From positions 1 through 64,000 of the forward strand of contig JAKPNN010000044.1 in the NCBI GenBank assembly GCA_029548365.1: a stretch of 64,000 bases of DNA, given 5' to 3'. The translations under genes and the position numbers were made by a program. This document shows, piece by piece, positions 27,458 to 37,853 of the stretch (its first letter is position 1; every line of letters begins with the position of its first letter). The stretch is from Chloroflexota bacterium (lineage in GTDB: Bacteria > Chloroflexota > Anaerolineae > Anaerolineales > Anaerolineaceae). The notes under the pieces were generated by a model, which saw nothing but the letters and a program-made list of their open reading frames with translations, made no database searches and was not told where the DNA came from.

Positions 27458-28257
27458 GGAGCCTGAGCGCATGGCTGTATTACGCCAAATCTTTGTTGGA
27501 AATCCTGGTTTGGTTTAAAAATTGGCCGTCGTTAACCCCATTTTTTTTGTGCAGATCAAAGACCAGCATCAAGAAATTAAAATTGCGCCGTCCGGCGCTG
27601 GAAATCATGGTGCGCAGTGCGATGGATGTTTGGTCTGTAAAAGAAACCTTTGTGGACCAGTTCTACACCCGTTATGGCGCACCGGTTCAGGAGGGGTGGA
27701 CCGTGGTGGATATCGGCGCAGGAATCGGCGATTACAGCCTTTATGCAGCGCATGGGAATCGGGCAGGCGCCATCTATGCCTATGAACCTTTTCATGAGTC
27801 TTACACGCTATTAAAACGTAACCTGGCTCTGAACGGCATTGAGAATGTACACACTCGCCAGCAGGCTGTTTGGGGAGCAGCTGGAGAGGTACAACTGGAC
27901 CTTTCGAGCGGAGAGCCGCTGCAGATCAGCAGCAGCGAGAGGGTTGATAGGAACAGCAATGCGGGGAAAACTTGCGTCGATGCGGTGACTTTGCCGCATC
28001 TGCTGTGCGAGGAAAGAATAGAAAAGATTGATCTGCTCAAGCTGGATTGCGAAGGGGCTGAATATGAGATCTTTTTCAAAGCCCCGGCGGATGTGTTTGG
28101 CAAAATCGAGCGGGTGATCATGGAATACCACGATTTGGATGAAACGCGCAATCACAGGGCGTTAATCAGGTTTTTCAAGGAACAGGGGTATGCTGTCATA
28201 CGCCATCCGAATGTCGTGCACGGGGAAATCGGCTATTTATTTGCTTTCCGCTCATAA
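27454..28257 (+). CDS. FkbM-family methyltransferase
   Basis: A 267-residue SAM-dependent methyltransferase of the FkbM type. The SAM motif is TVVDIGAGIGDYSLYAA near residue 82; IDLLKLDCEGAEYEIF near 195 is the FkbM catalytic/acceptor segment, followed by EYHDLDE. FkbM members O-methylate sugars or polyketides. The first 30 residues are hydrophobic-rich. The ATG overlaps the upstream TGA (ATGA). An in-frame start at 27424 would overlap the previous gene and is not needed. Confidence 0.88.
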   Translation: MRSLSAWLYYAKSLLEILVWFKNWPSLTPFFLCRSKTSIKKLKLRRPALEIMVRSAMDVWSVKETFVDQFYTRYGAPVQEGWTVVDIGAGIGDYSLYAAHGNRAGAIYAYEPFHESYTLLKRNLALNGIENVHTRQQAVWGAAGEVQLDLSSGEPLQISSSERVDRNSNAGKTCVDAVTLPHLLCEERIEKIDLLKLDCEGAEYEIFFKAPADVFGKIERVIMEYHDLDETRNHRALIRFFKEQGYAVIRHPNVVHGEIGYLFAFRS

Positions 28258-28329
28258 TGCCCTGCAATGCCTGCTTGATTGACCCTTTTTGCCAGAACGG
28301 TTTTATCTACCGATTGAAATACTCCACAG

Positions 28330-28358
28330 TTGTCAGGATATGGTCGGTAGGGTATCAT
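28330..28358 (+). promoter_or_regulatory. Promoter of the GT-C gene at 28420
   Basis: TTGTCA (28330-28335), 17-nt spacer, TATCAT (28353-28358). It stands 61 nt before the ATG, in a 162-bp gap after the FkbM gene, and makes the giant membrane proteins a separate unit. Confidence 0.55.
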
Positions 28359-28419
28359 ATTTTCCAGATTAAGAAATTAATTACCATACGCTGAAAATGG
28401 CGCATTGTTGAGATATTCT

Positions 28420-30537
28420 ATGGTTGATCAATCCAGCCCCACCCCCCCGGCAGAGCCCAGCGTTTGGGACTACCTCGCTGATCAAATTAAATCCTGGTTT
28501 AATCCCCGACCTGTTGAACAGCAAGTCACAGCAGATGAAGACGTGGCGCCAAAGCAATCATTCCCCTGGTTGATCGTTGCTGCAGTGCTGCTGGCTCTGA
28601 TCGCTCAGCTTTCATTGGAACCCTCGCCAGGGCGAACGGCCTGGCCGGGGGTGATCCTGTATGGCGGGGCGCTCGCCTGCACGGTACTGGCGGTTTTCCG
28701 CGGGGAATGGAAGCTCCCGCGCCACAAACCGCCTGTTGAAGAGCCCTTTAAAATTTCTATAAAAATAGAAAATCTTCTGGTTAGCCTTACTTTGGGGATT
28801 CTGGCATTTCTTGCTTTTGGCAGCGGACGCTTTGCGCCATTAAACATGCTGCTTTGGATTCTGAGCATTTCATTCTTCTTTTTGGCATTTTGGCCGATTA
28901 AGGCTGGTTTCGGTTCTCGACTCAAAATAGCCTGGCAGCAAATCGGTAATCGGGAGTGGCAGGTGCGACTATCGCGCGGGTCCATCATCGTGCTGGCTGT
29001 GATCGCTGTGATCTTATTCTTTAATTTCTACCGCCTGGATTCGGTGCCGCCTGAAATGCTCTCAGACCAGGCAGAGAAATTGTTGGATGTCAACGATATT
29101 CTCAACGGGTACAGACCGGTGTATTTTCCTCGCAATACCGGCAGAGAGGCGCTGCACTTCTACGCATCGGCTGCGTTTATGAGTCTTTTCAACCTCAACG
29201 TTTCGTTTCTTAATTTGAAGATTGTAGCTGTTATTGCCAACCTGCTGACCCTATTTTTTATTTATTTACTGGGCAAGGAGTGGGGCGATCGCTGGGTGGG
29301 TCTGATCTCAGCTCTTTTTGCAGGGATGGCTTACTGGCCGCTGTTGTTCACCCGGCTGGCGCTGCGCATTCCATATTATCCACTGTTTGTGGCACCCGTA
29401 ATGTACTTTATGGTTCGGGGCCTACGCCGTCAGCACCTGCCCGATCTCTTGTGGGCAGGGCTATTTCTCGGGTTGGGTTTGCATGGCTACACCCCTTTCC
29501 GCATCGTGCCGATCCTGGTCGTGATTGGTATTTTGATCTACCTGGTGCATGCCAAGAACAAGAACCTGCGCTGGCGTGCTGTGCTGGGATTGGCTGTGAT
29601 AACAGCCGCATCCCTGCTGGTGTTTATCCCATTGTTGCGTTACTGGCTGGGCAACCCGGAACTGTTCACCTACCGTGCTTTTTCTCGCCTGACGGGTATG
29701 GAGGTTGGTTTTCAAAATTCGCCCCTGGTGATCTTTGTCCAAAACTTCTGGCGTGCGAGTGTGATGTTCTTTTGGAACAATGGTGAAATTTGGGCGCATT
29801 CCATTCCGAGGAGACCAGCGCTTGAAGTGGTTTCAGGGGCGTTTTATTTCCTGGGGATTGCCACTGTCACTCTGCGCTATTTTCGCAAATGGGATTGGCA
29901 CGACCTGTTCATACTAGTCTCAATCCCGGTTTTGATGATGCCCTCGATTTTATCCCTGGCTTATCCAGGAGAAAACCCCAGCCTGAACCGCACTGCCGGG
30001 GCGATTGTGCCCGTATTTATTATAATTGGCACGGCTTTTGTCACCATGGTCCGGGGCATTCAGGCACGCCTTTCCGGGAAATTGGGTCGCTATGTACTGA
30101 TTATGGTAGTCATCCTGCTGCTGGTTTGGTCCGCTGCCAATAATTATGACCTGGTTTTCAACCAGTATTACACACTTTACCGATCTGCAAGCTGGAACAC
30201 ATCAGAGGTGGGCAGGGTGGCAGCCCTATTTATTGAAACCCTGGGGTACCCGGAGACCACTTACGTTGTGGGATATCCGCATTGGATAGATTCGCGCCTG
30301 GTTGCGATCAATGCCGGTTATCCCGGCCTTGATTTTGCCATCTTTCCGGATGAGATCCCTGGCACCCAGGCTGACCCGCGGGCGAAGATGTTCTTCATCA
30401 ATGTTAACGATGAAGAAAACGCCCGGTTTGTCCAGCAGGTTTTTCCGAAAGGCGTTCTGTGGCAGTTTGATTCTGAAGCCCCAAATAAAGAGTTTTTGAT
30501 CTTTTTCGTTCCGCCATCAGAGGGGGTAATGCCCTGA
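28420..30537 (+). CDS. GT-C fold membrane glycosyltransferase-like protein (GT39/ArnT-like)
   Basis: A polytopic protein of 705 residues with about 12 membrane helices. The cytosolic N-terminus (residues 1-50) is followed by helices, then the loop YRLDSVPPEMLSDQAEKLLDVNDIL near residue 210, which carries the acidic residues typical of the first external loop of GT-C enzymes. PRNTGREALHFYASAAF follows, as in ArnT/PMT-type proteins, which use a lipid-linked sugar donor on the outside of the membrane. The C-terminus is an extracytoplasmic domain of about 120 residues. Translation could also start at TTG 28405. Its TGA overlaps the next ATG. Confidence 0.8.
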   Translation: MVDQSSPTPPAEPSVWDYLADQIKSWFNPRPVEQQVTADEDVAPKQSFPWLIVAAVLLALIAQLSLEPSPGRTAWPGVILYGGALACTVLAVFRGEWKLPRHKPPVEEPFKISIKIENLLVSLTLGILAFLAFGSGRFAPLNMLLWILSISFFFLAFWPIKAGFGSRLKIAWQQIGNREWQVRLSRGSIIVLAVIAVILFFNFYRLDSVPPEMLSDQAEKLLDVNDILNGYRPVYFPRNTGREALHFYASAAFMSLFNLNVSFLNLKIVAVIANLLTLFFIYLLGKEWGDRWVGLISALFAGMAYWPLLFTRLALRIPYYPLFVAPVMYFMVRGLRRQHLPDLLWAGLFLGLGLHGYTPFRIVPILVVIGILIYLVHAKNKNLRWRAVLGLAVITAASLLVFIPLLRYWLGNPELFTYRAFSRLTGMEVGFQNSPLVIFVQNFWRASVMFFWNNGEIWAHSIPRRPALEVVSGAFYFLGIATVTLRYFRKWDWHDLFILVSIPVLMMPSILSLAYPGENPSLNRTAGAIVPVFIIIGTAFVTMVRGIQARLSGKLGRYVLIMVVILLLVWSAANNYDLVFNQYYTLYRSASWNTSEVGRVAALFIETLGYPETTYVVGYPHWIDSRLVAINAGYPGLDFAIFPDEIPGTQADPRAKMFFINVNDEENARFVQQVFPKGVLWQFDSEAPNKEFLIFFVPPSEGVMP

Positions 30538-33500
30538 TGAATGACCTTAACACAGCCGAATACACTTCGCATAATCGCAAACGCTGGTCCGATATTTTAT
30601 TGATAGCGGCTCTGCTGCTGACCGTGGTTGCGGGCACCTATCTGCGACTGGCTGGGGTCAATTGGGATGAAGACCAGCACATGCACCCGGACGAACGTTT
30701 TCTCAGCCTGGTCCAGGCGTCGATTTCCCCCGTGGACAGCCTGGGTGAATACTTTGATACTGAAAATTCAAGTTTGAACCCGGCAAACCGGGGATATACC
30801 TTTTTTGTTTACGGTACATTACCGATTTTTATTGTTCGATACGCCGGCGACGCTCTCGGTCAAACCGATTATCATGCCATTACCATCCTGGGCAGGCAGC
30901 TCTCAGCGGTTTTCGACCTGCTCACGATTTTACTGGTTTTTGACATGGGCAGGCGTCTCTACAATCGCTGGGCTGGGTTGCTGGGAGCGGTATTTTACAC
31001 CCTGGCGGTGTTGCCGATTCAACTTTCACATTATGCCACAGTGGATTCAGCCACCAACACCTGTGCCGCGTTGACGATGGTTGCCGCCGTTTGGGCGCTG
31101 ACCCGGTCTAAAACGCACGGGCGTGATAAGGATCAACCGGAAGCAACTGGCGCAGACCAGGTCGGGGCAGTCAAAAACGATACAGCCAACTGGAATGGCG
31201 CCCGGGCGATCAGCTTAATTAACGAACTGGCTCCCTACATATTATTTGGTGTGGCTTTAGGGGCGGCAACAGCCTCAAAGATCAACGCGGTCGTGCTGGC
31301 GTTACTCCTGCCACTGGTTGAGGGCATGCGCTACCTTGGAATGAACTCGGATGAACGCCGTGGCGCCCTTTTAAAGATTATTCGCAACCTGGTCCTGGCT
31401 GCAGTGCTCAGCTTTGTCACCTTTCGCATCGGGCAGCCGTATGCATTTAACGGTCCCGGCTTTTTTAATTTCGGGATTAACCAGACGTGGTGGTCCGGTT
31501 TACAGAGCTTGCGTGTGCAGGCTTCCGGCGTAGTCGATTTTCCGCCAGCGCTGCAATGGGCGCGGCGACCGATCACGTTTTCTGGAAGCAACCTGGTCGC
31601 TTGGGGGCTGGGCTGGCCGTTGGGCATTTTTACCGGGCTGGCATATTTGGGCATGGGGGTCTCAATCCTGCGGAAAGATGAATGGCGAAAGCATTTACCT
31701 TTTTGGGTATTCACCGGGTTATATTTTGCCTGGCAATCGATTTCCTGGGTGCGGACGATGCGTTACCAGGTGTTGATTTACCCCTTACTGACCCTGATCG
31801 CCGGGTGGGGTTTATACCGGTTGTTGTCAGCACGCTGTGACATCAGGTTAGGACGATACAATATTAAATCCAGGCTCATCCAGATTGTGGGCATCGTCCT
31901 GACAGTGGTGATCATCCTGGGTACTGCAGTATGGGCGTTTTCATTTTCCCAGATTTACACCCGACCGCACACCCGGGCAGAAGCCAGCCGTTGGATTTAC
32001 CAGAACCTCCCGGGTGCTCTGACCCTGCATATCGATACCAACGATGGTACTTCTATGCAGCCTTTGCCCTACCGCGCCGGTGATACGCTGGCATCAAATG
32101 CGCCTTTCTCCCAGCCCTTCATCAGCCCGGCAGATGGGTTGATCTCCGCGGTTCAGTTTGAGCACATTTTAGACCGGTCGGCGATAGGCGGGATGAAAAC
32201 CGTGCTCCTGTCGATTGTTTCTGCTGATAACCCGGGGGCAGTCCTGGCTGCCGTATCAATGGAAAGCGAATTCCTGGCGACTGACGACCACCCGCGCGGC
32301 ATGGCTTATGAATTCATCTTCGATACGCCATTGCGGGTGATTAAAAATAAGCTGTATTTTTTGCGCCTCTCACTGCCTGAAGAAAACTTGAGCCTGACGA
32401 TAACCGGCTCACCTTCAGTGACGATGATGACCGATGACGGCATGGTACTCAACAGTGCGTTGCCGCGCATTCAACAGAGCGCTCGGGTTGATCAGCCATA
32501 CCAAATGAGCGTTCGAATGGTCACAGGTGGGAGCATCACTGCGGTCAGCGCGCCTTTTATTGTGGATCAGGCGGGTTCGCCGGGTGAAAAAACCCTGACA
32601 CTCAACCTGGCGCTGACCGACCAGGGCGGATTATCGCAATTCAGCAGCATTCGCGCTGATTTCTCAGTGCAAGAGAATGTCAGGGGTGGTCCGTTTACCT
32701 TTGCTCTTCCTGAGCCTTTGCAGGTGGAAGCGGGGCAAACACTGGCGGTATCCCTATCAACGCAGGAAAGCGGTGCTCAGCTGGTATTGCATGCGCTTGC
32801 ACCTGCCCATGAAAGCAGTTGGGACGATGCCATTCCTTACCCGGTAGATGGCTTCAGCCCGTACAGTGAAGACGGCGGAATTTACACGGGCAACCTGAAT
32901 TTTGAGATGTACTGGCCGGATGATCACAGCAAATTGGAGCGATTTGAATCCATTCTCGACCAGGCAGATTACATCTTCATCACGTCGAACCGCCAGTGGG
33001 GCACGACAACTCGCGTGCCTGAACGCTACCCGCTGACAACCTTCTATTATCGTCACCTGATGGGATGCCCGGCGGACCGGGGTGTCCTGTGGTGTTACAG
33101 CGTAGCCGAGCCCGGATCCTTTACCGGCGAGCTGGGATTTGAGCTGGTGGAAGTTTTCCATTCCAATCCCGAGCTGGGTCCCTTTGAATTCAATACCCAG
33201 TTTGCAGAAGAAGCCTTCACGGTTTATGACCATCCCAAGGTTTTGATCTTCAAAAAAACTGCGGAGTACGACCCGATCGCGGTGCGGAACTTATTGCGCT
33301 CGGTTGATTTGAGCAAAGTGGTGTACTTTACGCCTGGCGAGGCTGCCAGCTATCGGGGCCCTGATCCGGGGGAATCGGATAAGCCGCAGCATAACCTGAT
33401 GCTTCCCGCTGATCGGTTGGCTGCGTTGCGTGCTGGCGGCACCTGGTCGGAATTGTTTGATCGTGACAGCCTGGTCAACCGTTCACAAGTTGCAGCCACA

Positions 33501-35924
33501 GCAGTGTTTTATGCTTTTGTTCTGGTTTTAGGCTGGATCAGCTATCCGATTGTGCGTCTGGCTTTCCCTGGAATGAGCGATCGCGGTTATCCGTTTAGTA
33601 AGCTGGTCGGTTTGCTGCTGATGGCGTTTTTTGTGTGGATTTTTGGTTCCTTCGGTATACCGGTCACCCGGCAGATGATCTGCTGGGTTTTGTTGGGGAT
33701 CGTCGTCCTGAGCGGCATCCTGGCTTTTTTGCAGCGGAAAACGCTCTGGCAGGCGGTAAAACAGGAATGGCGTTATTACCTGACCATCGAAGTCCTGGGG
33801 TTAATTGCCTTTTTGCTGTTTTTGTGGGTGCGAACAGGCAACCCGGATTTGTGGCATCCTTACAAAGGCGGCGAAAAGCCAATGGACTTTTCGTACCTGA
33901 ACGCGGTGATCAAGAGCGTAACCTTTCCGCCGTTTGATCCGTGGTTCGCTGGCGGGTACATTAATTACTATTATTATGGTTTTGTCATCGTTGGCATGCC
34001 AATCAAATTGCTGGGAATTATCCCGGCTGTGGCGTATAACCTGGTTTTGCCGCTGTGGTTCAGCTTGATGGCATTGGGCGCCTTTTCCGTGGGTTGGAAC
34101 CTGTACCAGGGCATTCCGCGCCCGCTGGCATTGCGTGCAGGCGAAAAGAAGAGCAAACGCCCGCTGGGAACGGCTTTTGCAGCCGGCATGATGACGGTTG
34201 TGCTGCTGGTGGTGCTGGGCAACCTGGGGACGGTCAGGTTGTTGCTCAACGGTCTCCAGCGGATTGCATCTGGCGGTCTCGCGATTGAAGAGGCATCGAT
34301 CATTCAGCAAATTAGCTGGACATTCCAGGGCTTTTTCCAGCTCATCAAAGGGGCGCGCCTGCCATTTTATCCTGGGGATTGGTACTGGTATCCTAGTCGA
34401 GTGATCCCGGGCGAGGCAATCACGGAGTTCCCGTATTTCACATTCCTTTACGCCGACCTACACGCCCACCTGATCGCCTTCCCGATTACGGTGATGGCTG
34501 CTGGCTGGGGTTTGTCGGTGGTGTTGAGTAAAGCGCGCTGGGGTGAAGAGGACCGCCGCTTGAAGATTCTCGGGACCGTGATTGGTTTTGCTCTTGGCGG
34601 AATGGTGATCGGGGCGCTGCGTCCAACCAATACCTGGGACTTCTACACCTATCTGGTGCTGGCCTGTGCGGCATTAGCTTACAGCGTGTTTAGAAACTAC
34701 CAGCCGCGATTAAAGCTAAATTTCCGGGGCAGCCAATCGGTTGAGAAGGCGGCTGTAGCGTTAATTGCCATCATGGTTCTGGCAGCGCTGGCTTTGTTCT
34801 TCTACCAACCCTTCTCAGATTGGTTTAGCCAGGGATATACACAGATTGGCCTTTGGGAGGGCGACAGAACGCCGCTGGATTCGTATTTCACGCATTGGGG
34901 ATTGATGCTGTTTATTATCGTGAGCTGGATGACCTGGGAAACCTACCACTGGATGAAGACAACGCCTTCATCAGCATTGTCTGCGCTAACGCCTTACCGG
35001 GGTTGGATCGCCATGATCCTGGTTCTATTCCTGATCCTGATGATCCTCTTTTTAGTGATGGGCGTTCCTGTCGGTTTGATCGTCCTGCCTCTCGGGCTGT
35101 GGGTGGTGGTGCTGATGCTTCGACCAGGTCGGTCGGACGCCGGGCGGTTTCACTTGTTTATGATCGGTACAGCGCTGACTCTGACCCTGGCTGTGGAACT
35201 GGTGTATCTGCATGGCGATATTGGCCGAATGAACAGCGTATTTAAATTTTATCTTCAGGCCTGGATTTTATTTGCGCTCTCCGCGGGCGTGTGTTTTGTG
35301 TGGCTGCTGAAATCACTGCGCTACTGGCAAAAACACCTGGGCTTGGTCTGGAAAATATCCTTGCTCGTGCTGTTTTTCTCTGCGGCTATGTTCACTGTGA
35401 TGGGTACGAAGGATAAAATCAACGATCGTATTGCACCGGAAGCTCCCCAAGGGCTGGATGGAATGGCATACATGGCTTATTCCACCTATTATGATATGGG
35501 TTTAAACATGCAATTGGTGGAGGATGATTATGCCATCCGCTGGATGCAGGATCACATTGAAGGTTCCCCTGTGATCCTGGAGGGACAGGCCTATGAATAC
35601 CGTTGGGGTGCCCGTTATACGATCTATACGGGGTTGTCGGGTGTGGTTGGATGGAACTGGCATCAACGCCAGCAGCGGGCTGTTTTGCGCAACTCCGTTG
35701 TTCAGGAGCGGGTTAACCGGGTGGACACTTTCTTTTCAACCGAAGATATTCAATATGCGGTTGATTTTATCCAGGCGTATGATGTTACGTACATTGTGGT
35801 TGGGCAACTTGAACAGGCATTCTACCCACCGGCTGGTCTGGCGAAATTCAGCAGCTATGATGGTCAGCTATGGGACGCGGTTTACCGTGTTGGCAGCACA
35901 ACCATCTACCAGGTCCGAAAATAA
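30537..35924 (+). CDS. Giant DUF2298 ('Chlor_Arch_YYY') membrane protein with N-terminal GT39-like module
   Basis: A 1795-residue protein that appears to hold two GT-C-like membrane modules. The first (about residues 20-480) has the acidic-loop sequence NWDEDQHMHPDERF near residue 43. A beta-rich external region follows (about 490-980). A second polytopic module (about 1000-1795) carries GGYINYYYYGF near residue 1140, the triple-tyrosine that names the YYY family of Chloroflexi and methanogens, and YADLHAHLIAFP near residue 1305. DUF2298 has no proven function to my knowledge. Overlap with the upstream gene (TGATG) shows co-transcription. The most natural job is glycan or glycolipid transfer at the outer membrane face, by inference from fold and neighbours. 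Confidence 0.88.
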   Translation: MNDLNTAEYTSHNRKRWSDILLIAALLLTVVAGTYLRLAGVNWDEDQHMHPDERFLSLVQASISPVDSLGEYFDTENSSLNPANRGYTFFVYGTLPIFIVRYAGDALGQTDYHAITILGRQLSAVFDLLTILLVFDMGRRLYNRWAGLLGAVFYTLAVLPIQLSHYATVDSATNTCAALTMVAAVWALTRSKTHGRDKDQPEATGADQVGAVKNDTANWNGARAISLINELAPYILFGVALGAATASKINAVVLALLLPLVEGMRYLGMNSDERRGALLKIIRNLVLAAVLSFVTFRIGQPYAFNGPGFFNFGINQTWWSGLQSLRVQASGVVDFPPALQWARRPITFSGSNLVAWGLGWPLGIFTGLAYLGMGVSILRKDEWRKHLPFWVFTGLYFAWQSISWVRTMRYQVLIYPLLTLIAGWGLYRLLSARCDIRLGRYNIKSRLIQIVGIVLTVVIILGTAVWAFSFSQIYTRPHTRAEASRWIYQNLPGALTLHIDTNDGTSMQPLPYRAGDTLASNAPFSQPFISPADGLISAVQFEHILDRSAIGGMKTVLLSIVSADNPGAVLAAVSMESEFLATDDHPRGMAYEFIFDTPLRVIKNKLYFLRLSLPEENLSLTITGSPSVTMMTDDGMVLNSALPRIQQSARVDQPYQMSVRMVTGGSITAVSAPFIVDQAGSPGEKTLTLNLALTDQGGLSQFSSIRADFSVQENVRGGPFTFALPEPLQVEAGQTLAVSLSTQESGAQLVLHALAPAHESSWDDAIPYPVDGFSPYSEDGGIYTGNLNFEMYWPDDHSKLERFESILDQADYIFITSNRQWGTTTRVPERYPLTTFYYRHLMGCPADRGVLWCYSVAEPGSFTGELGFELVEVFHSNPELGPFEFNTQFAEEAFTVYDHPKVLIFKKTAEYDPIAVRNLLRSVDLSKVVYFTPGEAASYRGPDPGESDKPQHNLMLPADRLAALRAGGTWSELFDRDSLVNRSQVAATAVFYAFVLVLGWISYPIVRLAFPGMSDRGYPFSKLVGLLLMAFFVWIFGSFGIPVTRQMICWVLLGIVVLSGILAFLQRKTLWQAVKQEWRYYLTIEVLGLIAFLLFLWVRTGNPDLWHPYKGGEKPMDFSYLNAVIKSVTFPPFDPWFAGGYINYYYYGFVIVGMPIKLLGIIPAVAYNLVLPLWFSLMALGAFSVGWNLYQGIPRPLALRAGEKKSKRPLGTAFAAGMMTVVLLVVLGNLGTVRLLLNGLQRIASGGLAIEEASIIQQISWTFQGFFQLIKGARLPFYPGDWYWYPSRVIPGEAITEFPYFTFLYADLHAHLIAFPITVMAAGWGLSVVLSKARWGEEDRRLKILGTVIGFALGGMVIGALRPTNTWDFYTYLVLACAALAYSVFRNYQPRLKLNFRGSQSVEKAAVALIAIMVLAALALFFYQPFSDWFSQGYTQIGLWEGDRTPLDSYFTHWGLMLFIIVSWMTWETYHWMKTTPSSALSALTPYRGWIAMILVLFLILMILFLVMGVPVGLIVLPLGLWVVVLMLRPGRSDAGRFHLFMIGTALTLTLAVELVYLHGDIGRMNSVFKFYLQAWILFALSAGVCFVWLLKSLRYWQKHLGLVWKISLLVLFFSAAMFTVMGTKDKINDRIAPEAPQGLDGMAYMAYSTYYDMGLNMQLVEDDYAIRWMQDHIEGSPVILEGQAYEYRWGARYTIYTGLSGVVGWNWHQRQQRAVLRNSVVQERVNRVDTFFSTEDIQYAVDFIQAYDVTYIVVGQLEQAFYPPAGLAKFSSYDGQLWDAVYRVGSTTIYQVRK

Positions 35925-36124
35925 GATCGCGATAATTCTCAAATGGTCCGCACAAGCGATGGTGGACAAGTATAATACTGAAAGAACAGTTAATAATCAG
36001 ATTATTGGCACATGCCTGGCTTGCTGAATGGATTAATGCTCAAATAATCCCGGCGTTAAATGCCTGTTAAGTAAGTTCAATCGACTTTACAGTCATTCAG
36101 GTCAGGAGAACACGGTCGAAAAAC

Positions 36125-37840
36125 ATGGAACGGATAGAAAATCAAAGGCGCGAATCCACATATACGCTCTTAATTCTTGGGGCATTTGTCCTCGCCCTGG
36201 CTTTTCGCTTAATTCAGTTGGGAGCGGTATCGCTGAATGATTCGGAAGCCCAGCTTGCATTGCAAGCGTTGGCGGTCGCCAGGGGTGAACAAACGGTGTT
36301 CGGGGGCCTTCATGCTTACGTGGGTTTGACCGGTTTGCCGTTCTTTTTATTCTCAGAATCGAACTTCATGGCGCGCCTCTGGCCGGCAATCACCGGCGCA
36401 TTGATTGTGTTCATTCCGGTATTGTTTTCGAAATATATTGGACGTTGGCCTGCTCTTATGGCGGCTTTTGCTCTGGCGCTATCTCCTGAAATGGTCGGCC
36501 TTTCCCGGATAATTGGCTCCCCGATGATGGCGCTGGTATTCACACTGCTGGCTGCAGGTTTCTGGTTAAAACGTAAACCTGTCCCCGCCGGAATCAGCCT
36601 GGGTTTGGCATTGATGAGCGGATCGAGTTTCTGGGTGGGTGTGGTGATCCAGGGACTCAGCTTGCTCATTTCGCAGCAGTTATTTGATTTGCTGGCAACC
36701 TTCAGGGCTGAACCCGGCGCTGACGGTCCGCGCTCGCTGTGGGCCAGGTTTGGGATCTCAATGGGATTGACGCTGTTTGTGATTGGGAGTGGATTTTTTC
36801 TGGCTCCAGGCGGGATAAGCGGCATTTTTTCCGGGTTGTTTGATTTTATCCAGGGGTTTGGACAGGCGCGTGCAGTTCCGTGGGGATGGGCACTTTTAGC
36901 GCTCCTTGTATACAGCACCGGAGCTTTGGTCTTTGGGCTGTGGGGCGGTATCCGTGGCTTGTTGATTAAAAGCAAGCTGGATATGTTTCTGTTTTTATGG
37001 GCTGGGATTGGAGTGGTTTTTATCACCCTTTACCCCGCAACCACAGCGGGCGAGGTTATCTGGGTTGCCTTCCCATTATGGATTTTAACCAGCCGCGTGG
37101 TTATCTTTGCATGGCGAAAGCCTGAATCATCAAAACTGGTTCTGGGCATCACGACAGGAATGGTGATTGTGATCGCTGCTTTCATCGCCCTGGCGATGCG
37201 CACCTTGGTCTCCCCATCGTTGAACCCATCTGAACAGTTAAGTTACTTAATTGCGCTGGCTGGCGGCGTTGTTTTGTTAGTCGCGATTATCTTAATGGTT
37301 AATTATGGCTGGTCAGAGGATGTTGCCCGGTCGGGATTTCTGCTGGGTCTGGGGTTGGTGTTTGTGACCGGGATGATTTCTTTGAGCGTAAATTCGACCG
37401 GGATCGGAACGAACACGCCCTTTGAGCTGTGGCACCCTGATGAAGCGGTTGTGCTGCCTGGTTGGATGCAGGTTACCATCGATCGCACCATGGTTTGGAA
37501 CGCTCGTGAGTATGAACCGGTTGATATACTTGTGTCTGCGATGGACACACCTGGTCTGCGGTGGGCGCTGCGCTCATATGCCCCGCTGAATTTTGAATGC
37601 TTTGTACCGGCGCAATCAGCACCGGGGATATTAATCACACCGATTGGAGAAATCCCAGAGATTGCCCACGGCTACCAGGGACAAAGCCTGGTTTGGCAGC
37701 GAACCGTCCCCTGGCGTGAATTAATGTCCCGACAGTACCTGGTCTGGCTAGTGGCGGGTGAGGTGCCATCTGTGGATCAGAAATTAATTCTCTGGGTGCG
37801 CACCGACTTGATGCCAGGCGGTCAGATTGTAGATGAATAG
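36125..37840 (+). CDS. Polytopic GT-C-like membrane protein
   Basis: A 571-residue protein with around 11 membrane helices. Residues 15-60 (LAFRLIQLGAVSLNDSEAQLALQALAVARGE, read in parts) resemble the first helix and acidic loop of GT39/PMT-like enzymes, with Asp-Ser-Glu where DE is usual. The C-terminal 120 residues lie outside the membrane, with FECFVPAQSAPGILITP. I cannot assign a substrate. GGAGAA precedes the ATG. The 200-nt gap upstream has a TATAAT at 35971-35976 without a clear -35. Its stop overlaps the region before cmk. Confidence 0.7.
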   Translation: MERIENQRRESTYTLLILGAFVLALAFRLIQLGAVSLNDSEAQLALQALAVARGEQTVFGGLHAYVGLTGLPFFLFSESNFMARLWPAITGALIVFIPVLFSKYIGRWPALMAAFALALSPEMVGLSRIIGSPMMALVFTLLAAGFWLKRKPVPAGISLGLALMSGSSFWVGVVIQGLSLLISQQLFDLLATFRAEPGADGPRSLWARFGISMGLTLFVIGSGFFLAPGGISGIFSGLFDFIQGFGQARAVPWGWALLALLVYSTGALVFGLWGGIRGLLIKSKLDMFLFLWAGIGVVFITLYPATTAGEVIWVAFPLWILTSRVVIFAWRKPESSKLVLGITTGMVIVIAAFIALAMRTLVSPSLNPSEQLSYLIALAGGVVLLVAIILMVNYGWSEDVARSGFLLGLGLVFVTGMISLSVNSTGIGTNTPFELWHPDEAVVLPGWMQVTIDRTMVWNAREYEPVDILVSAMDTPGLRWALRSYAPLNFECFVPAQSAPGILITPIGEIPEIAHGYQGQSLVWQRTVPWRELMSRQYLVWLVAGEVPSVDQKLILWVRTDLMPGGQIVDE

Positions 37841-37853
37841 AATGAGGATATTA

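Noticed and set aside
36316-37026. 236-codon antisense ORF within the GT-C gene at 36125
   Set aside because: It is a shadow of a membrane protein gene with strong codon bias; composition is Pro/Lys/Asn-rich with no known family.
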